16,580 nt of DNA from JAIPJO01 sp035269015 (GCA_035269015.1 DATFJU010000024.1:1-16580); one strand, 5' to 3'; numbered from the stretch's first letter, positions 7,509 to 14,324 are shown. Notes: generated from the letters alone by a model not told the origin. A program made the numbers and translations.

Positions 7509-9986
7509 ATGTTTAAAATTTCCAAAACATTAAAAATATTTAGCGTACTATTTCTATTGCTAATTAGTTTTCTAATAACAGATTCTAAAGCTAATGCTCA
7601 AAGTTGTGATGATTCTTGGGATACTTCAGCTAGAGGTTGTAAAACAAACTGTATGAAAGATGGTTTGTTTTGTAATTGGGCTGACTCAAAATCTTGGGCA
7701 GATAGCAATACAAATGATTGTGTGGTAGAGTCTACAACCGCTTGCCCTACAGATCCAGCTAATGGTACTTATTCTTTTAGCTGTAATACAAATGATTGTG
7801 TCTTAAGCTGTGCTAGTGGTTATACTAAGTGTGGTACTTCTTGTGTAGCCAATGATCCTCTACCAGCCAACTGTACTTCTTATGATCAATGTACTGATAC
7901 TTGTACTAGCTGTACAGCTGGGTATACATTAGTAAGTGGAGTTTGTGAAGGAGTGTCTTTAAAGCTAGCTAATGATTCAGTAGCCTCAGGTGGTAATATT
8001 ATACAAAGCAGTAATCCAATTTTCTATATTAATCCAATTGGCAATGTTGGTATCTCTACCTCCACCCCACAATCTAAACTACATGTTATTGGTGGAGTCA
8101 AGATGAGTAATTTAGATGGTTCATATAGAGTGCCTACGGCAGATACAGAGCTAGTGCCTTTGAAGTATGTGAATGAAAACTTTGCTCCTATTACTGGAGG
8201 CTCTGGTTCTGCTTTTCTCCAAGGAGGTAACTCTTTTGGCACCATAGCTACACTGGGTACTAAGGATGCTTATAATCTAGACTTCATAACTAGTAGTACT
8301 ACTAGAATGACTATTGATACTAGTGGTAATGTGGGGATTGGGACGACTAGTCCAGTAAGGGCACTAGATGTTTATGGTAATGTTCAGTTAGGTAAAACAG
8401 GTGGTAATCAAGAAAAGACTGTTAATATTGCAGGTAATATAAATTTTGAATCTGTTAAACCACCAACAACAACAGAATTACAAAATATAACATTAACTGG
8501 AACCACTGGTGGAACTCTAATATCTGGAGATACTTATTATTATAATGTAGTTTATTATACAGCAGAAGGAGACACAATTTTTGGTGATTATGCAGATTAC
8601 TTAAATATTACTTTAGCTGCAGGTGAAAATGCAGTTAATTTAAGTAATATTCCAACATCTGACAATCCTAATGTTATAGGTAGAGTGATATTTAGAGGTT
8701 CTAATTATCACACTGATTGTAAAGAAATTTACAGGCTCTCTAATAATGTTGATACAACTTTTACAGATACAGGTTATTTTCAAGATGACGATAACATAAT
8801 ATATCGTAAGAGAGATGATACTGCTGCTTCTTTTTATAAAGATAATGTTTTGATGATGTATTCTGGTTTGTATAGAACTTCTTTTGGTTCAAGGGCTTTA
8901 AGTAGTCTTATTTCAGGTCATTCTACTGTAGCTTTTGGTCCTTCTGCTTTGAGAGATGTTACTTCTGGTAGTGATAACGTAGGTATTGGGTATAGTGCCG
9001 GTGTTACTTTAAATACAGGTAGTAGTAATATAGCTATAGGATATGCTACATTATTTAATGCAAGTGGTGCTTCAAATGATAATATAGTAATAGGCTCAAA
9101 TGCTGCGAGACAGACTAGTGGAAGTAGGCTAGATTATTCCAATGCTATTGGTACAGATACTTTAAATTCAGTAGACGTTGATATATTTTATTCAAATGCT
9201 TTTGGTTATGAGGCAGGAAAACAATTTGGTGGAAACTATAATAACCTTATAGGAGCTTATACAGGTAGTGTTCCTTTAAAAATAACCAATGCTGACTATA
9301 ATACATATATTGGTCATGGGGTTGGTCAAAATACAGCAACTGGTGCAAGTAATAACATATTAATAGGAAAACAATTAGAATTACCAGTTCCTAGTGGAGA
9401 TAATCAATTATCAATAGGAAACTTAATATATGGAACTGACTTATCTTCGGGTGGAATAGTTTCTACTGGCAACGTCGGTATAGCCACCACCACCCCACAA
9501 TCTAAATTACACGTTATCGGTGCAGCTAAGATGAGTAATCTAGATGGTTCATATAGAGTACCTATTGCAGATACAGAATTAGTACCTAAATATTATGTAG
9601 ATGAGAATTTTGTTTCTACTGCAGGTGGTAGTTCTGCTACTTTTGTAGGATTAACACCTAGTACATACAATGGAAATCAAGGTGGTTATGAATCGGCTAA
9701 TACTTTATGTAGTAATGAATATGCGGATAGTCATGTTTGTAGTACTCAGGAAATATATAATACTATAAATTTAGGTTTGATAAGCTCTTTTCCAGCTGGG
9801 CCTGTAACTTTTTGGCTTAACTCAGGTCCTCCAGGTTATAAAGCTAATGTTAATGACTGTACTGGTTGGAAAAGTTCTAGTGCTGGTTTTTATGGAGCAG
9901 TTTGGGTGATTTCTGGTACTACTTTTTCTAGTGGTATAGACGAGTGTTTTGAAACTAGAGCTTTTGCTTGTTGTTCATCTTCTTAA
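7509..9986 (+). CDS. Exported modular fibre protein with YadA-like head and six-Cys cap (fibre 3)
   Basis: At 825 residues this is the longest of the set. The signal peptide (cut after Ala30), Cys-rich region (33-150) and collar module D (179-227) are near-copies of fibre 2. Residues about 317-429 form a unique beta-rich domain with 'YYYNVVYYTAEGDT', resembling a fibronectin-III or viral fibre insertion. Residues about 453-640 carry repeats such as 'NVGIGYSAG', 'SNIAIGYATL', 'NIVIGSNAA' and 'NAIGTDTL', the pattern of YadA-like head repeats in trimeric autotransporter adhesins, which fold as a left-handed beta-roll. A second collar module (655-703) leads into the cap (712-825). The cap diverges more than the other two ('VFWLNSGPPGYKAN'-like region, ending CCSSS) but keeps all six Cys. 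There is no translocator beta-barrel, so export would use the signal peptide. Confidence 0.8.
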   Translation: MFKISKTLKIFSVLFLLLISFLITDSKANAQSCDDSWDTSARGCKTNCMKDGLFCNWADSKSWADSNTNDCVVESTTACPTDPANGTYSFSCNTNDCVLSCASGYTKCGTSCVANDPLPANCTSYDQCTDTCTSCTAGYTLVSGVCEGVSLKLANDSVASGGNIIQSSNPIFYINPIGNVGISTSTPQSKLHVIGGVKMSNLDGSYRVPTADTELVPLKYVNENFAPITGGSGSAFLQGGNSFGTIATLGTKDAYNLDFITSSTTRMTIDTSGNVGIGTTSPVRALDVYGNVQLGKTGGNQEKTVNIAGNINFESVKPPTTTELQNITLTGTTGGTLISGDTYYYNVVYYTAEGDTIFGDYADYLNITLAAGENAVNLSNIPTSDNPNVIGRVIFRGSNYHTDCKEIYRLSNNVDTTFTDTGYFQDDDNIIYRKRDDTAASFYKDNVLMMYSGLYRTSFGSRALSSLISGHSTVAFGPSALRDVTSGSDNVGIGYSAGVTLNTGSSNIAIGYATLFNASGASNDNIVIGSNAARQTSGSRLDYSNAIGTDTLNSVDVDIFYSNAFGYEAGKQFGGNYNNLIGAYTGSVPLKITNADYNTYIGHGVGQNTATGASNNILIGKQLELPVPSGDNQLSIGNLIYGTDLSSGGIVSTGNVGIATTTPQSKLHVIGAAKMSNLDGSYRVPIADTELVPKYYVDENFVSTAGGSSATFVGLTPSTYNGNQGGYESANTLCSNEYADSHVCSTQEIYNTINLGLISSFPAGPVTFWLNSGPPGYKANVNDCTGWKSSSAGFYGAVWVISGTTFSSGIDECFETRAFACCSSS
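8043..8189 (+). repeat. 147-nt collar module, copy D (fibre 3, first)
   Basis: Encodes NVGISTSTPQSKLHVIGG and ends YVNENFAP. The variant ending (PLKYVNENFAP) is shared with copy F in fibre 4 rather than with copy B, so exchange between D and F is likely. Confidence 0.85.
9471..9617 (+). repeat. 147-nt collar module, copy E (fibre 3, second)
   Basis: Encodes NVGIATTTPQSKLHVIGA and ends YVDENFVS. It opens with the unusual codons aacgtcggt and directly precedes the six-Cys cap. Confidence 0.85.
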
Positions 9987-10104
9987 TTTAGGGAAGTGGT
10001 AAATGGAAGCAAAAAATAATTATTTAAGTAGATTATGAAAGTGATTATAAATGTTTATTGTTTTATTGCTTATTTAATTTATTTGTATTGTTTTAATTTT
10101 ATAT

Positions 10105-10827
10105 ATGTCGAAAAAACAAGTAAAAAATAAATCTTTTTTTAATAATTTAAGAGATATAATTTCAAAAAATAAAAATAGTATTATCTTTAAGTTGATGATT
10201 ATTATTTTTATTCTTTTTTTTATTATCAATTTAATTTTTTTGTATTATATAAATATTAATGTACAATTTATTTGTAAAAAAAATGATGAATTTAAAAATG
10301 ATACAGAAGTAACAGGAAAGATTGAATACTTTAACAAAATGTCTTTTCAAGAGAATGATTTGCTTTGTATGAGTGCTGATGGTGAATTAAAGATTATAGA
10401 AAAAAATGAAAATCAAGGAGAAAGTTTAAATAAAAGTGATGATAAAGAAATAGTTGAATTTAGGGAAAAAATTATAGAAGAAATTATAGAAGAAATTAAA
10501 GATAAGGAAAAAGATGGAATCATTAAAGAGGAACAAGAAGATAGAGTGGAAGAAAATAGAGAAGATGAAGAAGTTATGATTAAGACGTCTCCTTTGGGTT
10601 GTGCAACAAATCTTCAAAGAAATGGAATTCATTGTATGGCTTTTGAAAAAAAACATTGGTGTGGTAATAATGGTAATAATTGTGTACCTTGGTATACTGC
10701 ACCAGCTAAACCTTTTACACCTGAAATAGGTACCTATATTTTTGATTGCAATAGTTGTCAATGGAATTTATCTTGTCCAGAAAATTATATTGAACATGAA
10801 GGAAGGTGTGTTTATGTTTCAGGGTAA
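10105..10827 (+). CDS. Single-pass membrane protein with acidic coiled coil and Cys-rich module
   Basis: A 240-residue protein. A basic N-terminus is followed by one long hydrophobic segment (about 27-52) without a cleavage motif, so it is probably an anchor with the rest outside. Residues about 112-157 are almost entirely Glu/Lys/Ile and likely form a coiled coil. The C-terminal 78 residues (163-240) carry eight Cys and closely match the N-terminal Cys-rich domain of the next gene ('KKHWCGNN.NNC' against 'SKHWCGDNANAC', and 'FDCNSCQWNLSC' against 'FSCSSCTWNLNC'). It stops where the next protein continues into 'CVANDPLPANC' and the fibre. It may be a dedicated anchor that pairs with fibre 4, or a fibre gene that lost its distal part. 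Base composition is even more AT-rich than its neighbours. I know no named family. Confidence 0.75.
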   Translation: MSKKQVKNKSFFNNLRDIISKNKNSIIFKLMIIIFILFFIINLIFLYYININVQFICKKNDEFKNDTEVTGKIEYFNKMSFQENDLLCMSADGELKIIEKNENQGESLNKSDDKEIVEFREKIIEEIIEEIKDKEKDGIIKEEQEDRVEENREDEEVMIKTSPLGCATNLQRNGIHCMAFEKKHWCGNNGNNCVPWYTAPAKPFTPEIGTYIFDCNSCQWNLSCPENYIEHEGRCVYVSG

Positions 10828-10880
10828 GTAATTAATTTTTTTATATTTTTTTATATTTTAAATTTATATTTTATAGACGA

Positions 10881-10923
10881 TATCTTTTAAGTATGTTATT
10901 ATTTAATAAAAGATAGTTATAAT
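10881..10923 (+). promoter_or_regulatory. Inverted repeat and possible -10 box upstream of fibre 4
   Basis: A nine-base inverted repeat, tatctttta at 10881-10889 and taaaagata at 10907-10915, is followed at once by TATAAT at 10918-10923, 51 bases before the ATG. No good -35 is present. The repeat could be an operator over the promoter or only an AT-rich hairpin. Confidence 0.35.
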
Positions 10924-10974
10924 AAGTTTGATTTTTAACTAAGAATAAGTGTATTTAAAAACTAAGTAAAGTGT

Positions 10975-12720
10975 ATGTATAATAAAAAAACACTACGTTT
11001 AATAATATTTTTTGTGGTAATTGGTTTAGTGGTTAAGTTTTTTGTTGGTACTGCAGTTATGGCTGTTCAATATTCAGATCCTTGGGGTTGTGAAATGGAC
11101 ACTCAAAAAGAAGGAACTTATTGTATGGAGTATGAAAGTAAGCATTGGTGTGGTGATAATGCTAATGCTTGTACGCTTTGGAGTGCTACCCCAACTAAAG
11201 ACCCAGACCCTTCAAACGGTACTTATGATTTTAGTTGTAGTTCATGTACTTGGAATTTAAATTGTATTTCAGGTTACACTGCGTGTGGTACTTCTTGTGT
11301 AGCCAACGATCCTCTACCAGCTAACTGTACTTCTTATAATCAATGTACTGATACTTGTACTCAATGTGAAGATGGTTTTAGTTTAGAAGGTGGTATTTGT
11401 GAAGGAGTATCTTTAAAACTAGCCAATGATTCTGTAGCTTCAGATGGTAATGTTAAACAAAGCACTAGTCCAATCTTTTATATTAATCCAACTAGCAATG
11501 TTGGTATCTCTACTTCTACTCCCCAATCTAAACTACATGTTATTGGCGGAGTTAAGATGAGCAATTTAGATGGTTCATATAAAGTACCTACGGCAGATAC
11601 AGAGCTAGTGCCTCTGAAGTATGTGAATGAAAACTTTGCTCCTATCACTGGTGGATCAGGATCTACTTTTCTCCAAGGAGGTAATTCTTTTGGCGCTACT
11701 GCTACACTAGGTACCAATGATGCCTATAATCTAGACTTCATAACTAGCAGTACCACCAGAATGACTATTGATACTAGTGGTAATGTGGGGATTGGGACGA
11801 CTGTGCCAGGAGCAAAGTTAAATATTGGCAGTGGAGGTAATCTTTTGATTAATGGAACAGGATCTGGGATTATTAGTGTGGGCCATGGGATAAGGACTTC
11901 TAGCAGAGCAGAAATTCATCTTCACGCCTCTGGTGCTAATACTCCAAGCGAGATTATGTTTGGATATGATTCACGAAGTGATAGTAATGTTCGCTGGACT
12001 ATATCAGATAGAGGACAAACTAGTGGATTACTGGATTTTTATGAAGGTCCTTCACTTGCGGGTTCGTATATATCTAGAATGACTTTGAAATCAGGCGGCA
12101 ACGTCGGTATAGCTACCAATGCGCCAGCATATAAACTAGACGTAGATGGCACAGGTAGATTTACTAACACTCTGATAGTAGGAACACCTACAGCTGATAC
12201 TCATGCCACCACTAAGAGTTATGTAGACTCAGTATTAAACAATCCTGAAATTACTGGAGATCTTAATATGGGTGGTAATAATATATTGGCGGTAAATAAA
12301 TTAACCGTTAATACTATTGACCCATTGTATGATATTAATAATATCTTGTATTCATCATATGCTGCTTCGGTGGTTGGTGGTGTTAAAGAGGAATATATTG
12401 GCAAAACTAAGATAAACAGCTATAATAGTAGCAAAGGTGAATATGAGAAGGTGATTGACTTTAAAAAACAAAAGGAAGGAACAGAGTTATGGTTGTGGTA
12501 TAAGACAGTTGATTTCAATGAAGATAATGTAGATGTCTTTATGACACCATATGGTTCCTTAGCTGATGTATACTATGAGATTATTAATGATAGTATAGTG
12601 TTAAGGAGTGATAAGAAGGTAGCTGTTTCCTATAGGTTAATTGGTAAACGTTTTGACTGGAAGTCTTGGCCAACTATAGCTGAAGATCAAAGTCAAGAAG
12701 CTGGTTTAATAATTAAATAA
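10975..12720 (+). CDS. Exported modular fibre protein with alternative C-terminal cap (fibre 4)
   Basis: A 581-residue protein. The signal peptide ends AVMA (cut after about residue 30). The Cys-rich region (38-141) has a first half of the 'KHWCGDN' type shared with the preceding gene and a second half ('CGTSCVANDPLPANC' onward) shared with fibres 2 and 3. Collar module F occupies 175-223, followed by 'VGIGTTVPGAKL', a unique middle, and 'VGIATNAPAYKLDVDGTGRF' with 'HATTKSYVDS', a phage tail-fibre-like module also present in the gene at 16025. The C-terminal part (about 440-581, from 'LTVNTIDPLYDINN' to the 'YRLIGKRFDWKSWP' region) is not the six-Cys cap and has no Cys. From memory it resembles caps of other CPR surface proteins, unchecked. 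Surface location is likely; the partner is unknown. Confidence 0.78.
   Translation: MYNKKTLRLIIFFVVIGLVVKFFVGTAVMAVQYSDPWGCEMDTQKEGTYCMEYESKHWCGDNANACTLWSATPTKDPDPSNGTYDFSCSSCTWNLNCISGYTACGTSCVANDPLPANCTSYNQCTDTCTQCEDGFSLEGGICEGVSLKLANDSVASDGNVKQSTSPIFYINPTSNVGISTSTPQSKLHVIGGVKMSNLDGSYKVPTADTELVPLKYVNENFAPITGGSGSTFLQGGNSFGATATLGTNDAYNLDFITSSTTRMTIDTSGNVGIGTTVPGAKLNIGSGGNLLINGTGSGIISVGHGIRTSSRAEIHLHASGANTPSEIMFGYDSRSDSNVRWTISDRGQTSGLLDFYEGPSLAGSYISRMTLKSGGNVGIATNAPAYKLDVDGTGRFTNTLIVGTPTADTHATTKSYVDSVLNNPEITGDLNMGGNNILAVNKLTVNTIDPLYDINNILYSSYAASVVGGVKEEYIGKTKINSYNSSKGEYEKVIDFKKQKEGTELWLWYKTVDFNEDNVDVFMTPYGSLADVYYEIINDSIVLRSDKKVAVSYRLIGKRFDWKSWPTIAEDQSQEAGLIIK
11272..11808 (+). repeat. 537-nt block shared by fibres 2, 3 and 4 (fibre 4 copy)
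   Basis: This block runs from the GYT.CGTSC motif to the VGIGT..P motif. The equivalents are 5936-6472 in fibre 2 and 7818-8354 in fibre 3, all exactly 537 nt. Sequence outside it differs on both sides in fibre 4, so it looks like an exchanged cassette. Confidence 0.8.
11497..11643 (+). repeat. 147-nt collar module, copy F (fibre 4)
   Basis: Encodes NVGISTSTPQSKLHVIGG through PLKYVNENFAP, with the only Arg-to-Lys change in SYKVP. It lies within the 537-nt block. Confidence 0.85.
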
Positions 12721-12737
12721 TTTACATATTAATAAGT

Positions 12738-12780
12738 TTTAAGTTCTTAAAATTGAAACTAAACAATTTAAGAACTTAAA
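12738..12780. repeat. Long hairpin between fibre 4 and the cupredoxin gene
   Basis: The left arm at 12738-12755 and right arm at 12764-12780 pair over 17 bases with one bulged A and an eight-base loop. Each arm contains ttaag..cttaa, itself nearly palindromic. No T-tract follows on either strand, so it is not a standard terminator. It ends 12 bases before the cupredoxin ATG and could slow read-through, protect a transcript end, or bind a protein. Confidence 0.6.
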
Positions 12781-12792
12781 TAATTAAAAATT

Positions 12793-13470
12793 ATGGCTAA
12801 TGACATGCAGCCGAAAGGCAAGAATAAAGCCCTAACAGTAATTATCATTGCTATTATTGCAATCTTGATAATCATTTTAGCTGTTTTGGCTTTAACACAA
12901 AAAGAAGATACTAATACTCCTGATAGTGAGAAAAATGCTCCAGCCAATGAGACTGGTGATATAGATGAACCTATTTTAGATGAAGAAGCTACGGAACAAG
13001 AAATAGCTGATCGTGAAGAAATTGCTGAAGAGATTGAAAATGCTAGACCGCAAGTTGAAGGTGGTAATCTAGTTACCGAAGATAACAGAGTTATTACTCC
13101 AGAAGGAGAAGATGCTAGAAACGATGTAGAACCAGGATCACCTGATGCTCCACAACAAACAGCGCCAGTTGAAGAAGAATCTCTTCCTGAGGAAACTGTT
13201 AAACTTGGTATAAGTGCTGCAGGTTTCAGTCCAGCTGAGGTAAGAATGCCTGCTAACAGTGCTGTTACTATGTCAGTAACTTCAACTGATGACAATACTC
13301 ATATCTTTAAGTTTAAAGATGACGCTTTAAGTTCTGTAGCCGTAGGTATTGCTCCAATGGAAACTAGAGCTATTACTTTCCAAACTCCAGGACCAGGAGA
13401 ATATGAATTCTACTGTGATGTTCCTGGACACGAAGGTAGAGGGGAAGTTGGTACAATGATTGTTGAATAG
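12793..13470 (+). CDS. Membrane-anchored cupredoxin-domain protein
   Basis: A 225-residue protein. A single hydrophobic helix (about 14-36) anchors it, and residues about 37-134 form an acidic Glu/Asp/Pro-rich linker. Residues about 135-225 form a cupredoxin domain. 'GFSPAEVRMPANSAVTMSVTS' is the first beta-sandwich part, 'DNTHIF' supplies His170, and 'YEFYCDVPGHEGRGEVG' supplies Cys208 and His213, three expected ligands of a type 1 copper site. The usual axial Met of the C....H....M pattern falls at residue 218, which is Glu; the nearest Met is 222. Known for the family: small electron carriers outside the membrane. It could carry electrons or bind copper at the surface. It has its own hairpin upstream and a strong terminator downstream, so it is probably transcribed separately or as the array's last gene. 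Confidence 0.85.
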   Translation: MANDMQPKGKNKALTVIIIAIIAILIIILAVLALTQKEDTNTPDSEKNAPANETGDIDEPILDEEATEQEIADREEIAEEIENARPQVEGGNLVTEDNRVITPEGEDARNDVEPGSPDAPQQTAPVEEESLPEETVKLGISAAGFSPAEVRMPANSAVTMSVTSTDDNTHIFKFKDDALSSVAVGIAPMETRAITFQTPGPGEYEFYCDVPGHEGRGEVGTMIVE

Positions 13471-13511
13471 CATGCATAGTTAATAGTTGAGTAAGATACA
13501 GATAGTTTAAA

Positions 13512-13546
13512 ACAGGCGCATAAATATAATATGCGTCTGTTTTTTT
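13512..13546 (+). terminator. Rho-independent terminator of the cupredoxin gene
   Basis: A ten-base stem (acaggcgcat at 13512-13521 with atgcgtctgt at 13531-13540, one G-T pair), a nine-base loop and seven T including the last stem base. It starts 42 bases after the stop codon. It is one of the few GC-rich stems in the window. Confidence 0.9.
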
Positions 13547-13584
13547 ATATAATTATTATATTAGAGGTTAATGGTTTAACTAAC

Positions 13585-13618
13585 AAAAAAACTCCATTTT
13601 AGTAAATGAAGTTTTTTT
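13585..13618 (-). terminator. Terminator-like hairpin, symmetric A/T tails
   Basis: Stem arms 13585-13599 and 13604-13618 pair over 15 bases with one C-A mismatch around a four-base loop. It begins with seven A and ends with seven T, so it can act on either strand. On the plus strand it would be a second stop after the cupredoxin terminator. On the minus strand it would end the candidate small RNA. Confidence 0.7.
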
Positions 13619-13684
13619 GGGGACAATCTCCTTGTGGATATCCACATCGTCGAGAGGTGGACTAGATTAAAAACCAACTATCCT
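13585..13684 (-). ncRNA. Candidate small RNA of about 100 nt
   Basis: On the minus strand a perfect TATAAT (plus 13691-13696) would place a start near 13684, and the hairpin with seven U at 13585-13618 would end the transcript. Between them the DNA is unusually GC-rich for this window and can fold: 13625-13629 pairs with 13664-13668, enclosing 13641-13645 with 13657-13661. A 14-bp perfect palindrome at 13633-13646 (centre GATATC) offers an alternative fold. No good -35 is seen, and I recognise no known RNA family. It could instead be a decayed coding or mobile-element end. Confidence 0.35.
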
Positions 13685-13743
13685 ATTTATATTATAGTAT
13701 AAGTATAAAAAAATATACAGTAAATAAAAAGGGTAATTTTAAG

Positions 13744-13973
13744 TTAGATAATATACTTAAAAAAATCTAAATCTTCAGAAAATCTTAATTGGGGAAGGTA
13801 AACATGATGTAGAGCTGTTCCTCCTTTAAAAATTAATTTATTACTTAATTTAGAATTAAAGATTATCTTTAAACTAATGCTAAAAAATAATCCTTCTCTG
13901 CTATAGCTAAAGGATATTTTAATCTTTTATTATATAATATTAACTCTGCTTTACTTAATAATTCTATGATCAT
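13744..13973 (-). pseudogene. Broken AbiEii-like nucleotidyltransferase (N-terminal part)
   Basis: Reading from the ATG at 13973, the minus strand encodes 'LAIAEKDYFLAL', then a TAA at 13869-13871. A one-base shift restores 'SLKIIFNSKLSNKLIFKGGT' followed by ALHHVYLPQLRFSEDLDFF, the glycine-rich and double-aspartate motifs of AbiEii toxins. The frame then stops at 13744-13746, about 75 residues in, and the rest of the protein is absent. So there is a frameshift plus a large C-terminal deletion. It is not a copy of the intact AbiEii at 1844-2554, whose motifs differ (GGTCAYFFYNLSRFSVDLDF). Confidence 0.8.
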
Positions 13974-13983
13974 AATAAAGACG

Positions 13984-14181
13984 TCATTTGGCGTTAAATT
14001 TCTTTGACTCTTTAGTAAAGCGTGAATAACCCTGGTGCTTTTTTACGCTCTTATATAGTTTAGCTGAATCAATATGAATTTTATCTAAAATAAAACCTAA
14101 TTTTCTTTGCACACTTACACCATATTTTAAAGCGAATTCTCAAAATTTTGTTAAAAGAAGACCGTTTAAAATAATGGCATT
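13984..14181 (-). pseudogene. Broken AbiEi-like antitoxin (C-terminal part)
   Basis: The minus strand reads 'NAIILNGLLLTKF', an in-frame TGA, then 'EFALKYGVSVQRKLGFILDK' and 'GYSRFTKESKKFNAK' before a second TGA at 13984-13986. The 'ALK.G.SVQR.LG..LD' segment is typical of the C-terminal part of AbiEi antitoxins. The N-terminal DNA-binding half is missing. It sits immediately upstream of the broken toxin in the normal antitoxin-toxin order, so the pair decayed in place. Family assignment is from memory of the motif. Confidence 0.7.
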
Positions 14182-14203
14182 ATTTTAACTCAAATGATAT
14201 AAT
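14174..14203 (+). promoter_or_regulatory. Promoter upstream of the large membrane protein gene
   Basis: TGaTATAAT at 14195-14203 is a perfect extended -10. ATGGCA at 14174-14179, 18 bases upstream, matches the -35 consensus in four of six positions. The start codon at 14325 is 121 bases away, leaving a leader of about 115 bases with no obvious structure. A closer promoter is possible. Confidence 0.45.
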
Positions 14204-14324
14204 ATAAAAGAATTAATTAATATATTTTAAAAAAATACTATTAATAGGTTAGTCTAGAATCTATTTTAATATAAATAAAGAGAAAAAAGAATTTGTAAGA
14301 GAATAATATTTTAAAAGATATATT

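Larger units (their letters stand above)
7133..8354 (+). repeat. Large direct repeat, copy 2 (period 1,882 nt)
   Basis: The second copy of the 5251-6472 segment: cap of fibre 2, intergenic promoter, and N-terminal half of fibre 3. The constant offset across coding and noncoding DNA points to tandem duplication of one gene-length unit, followed by replacement of the middle of fibre 3. Confidence 0.8.

Noticed and set aside
10426..10761. 111-codon minus-strand frame rich in Phe and Ile
   Set aside because: It is the complement of the Glu/Lys coiled coil of the membrane protein gene.
10828..10880. T-rich run as a terminator after the membrane protein gene
   Set aside because: There are several T-tracts but no stable stem in front of them.
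3733..12720. Prophage tail-fibre region
   Set aside because: The modules resemble phage fibres, but each protein has a signal peptide or anchor and no capsid, portal, terminase, tail tube or lysis gene is present.
3733..12720. Diversity-generating retroelement or phase-variation invertase system
   Set aside because: No reverse transcriptase, template repeat, invertase gene or inverted-repeat switch is seen. The repeats are all direct.
12768..13295. 175-codon minus-strand frame opposite the cupredoxin gene
   Set aside because: It is low-complexity Ser/Ala/Ile sequence produced by the complement of a clear cupredoxin gene.
13984..14181. In-frame TGA codons suggesting UGA is read as Gly or Trp
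   Set aside because: They occur only inside the decayed AbiEi fragment, which has other damage. More than 3,000 codons of intact genes have no in-frame TGA, which would be very unlikely if UGA coded for a common residue.
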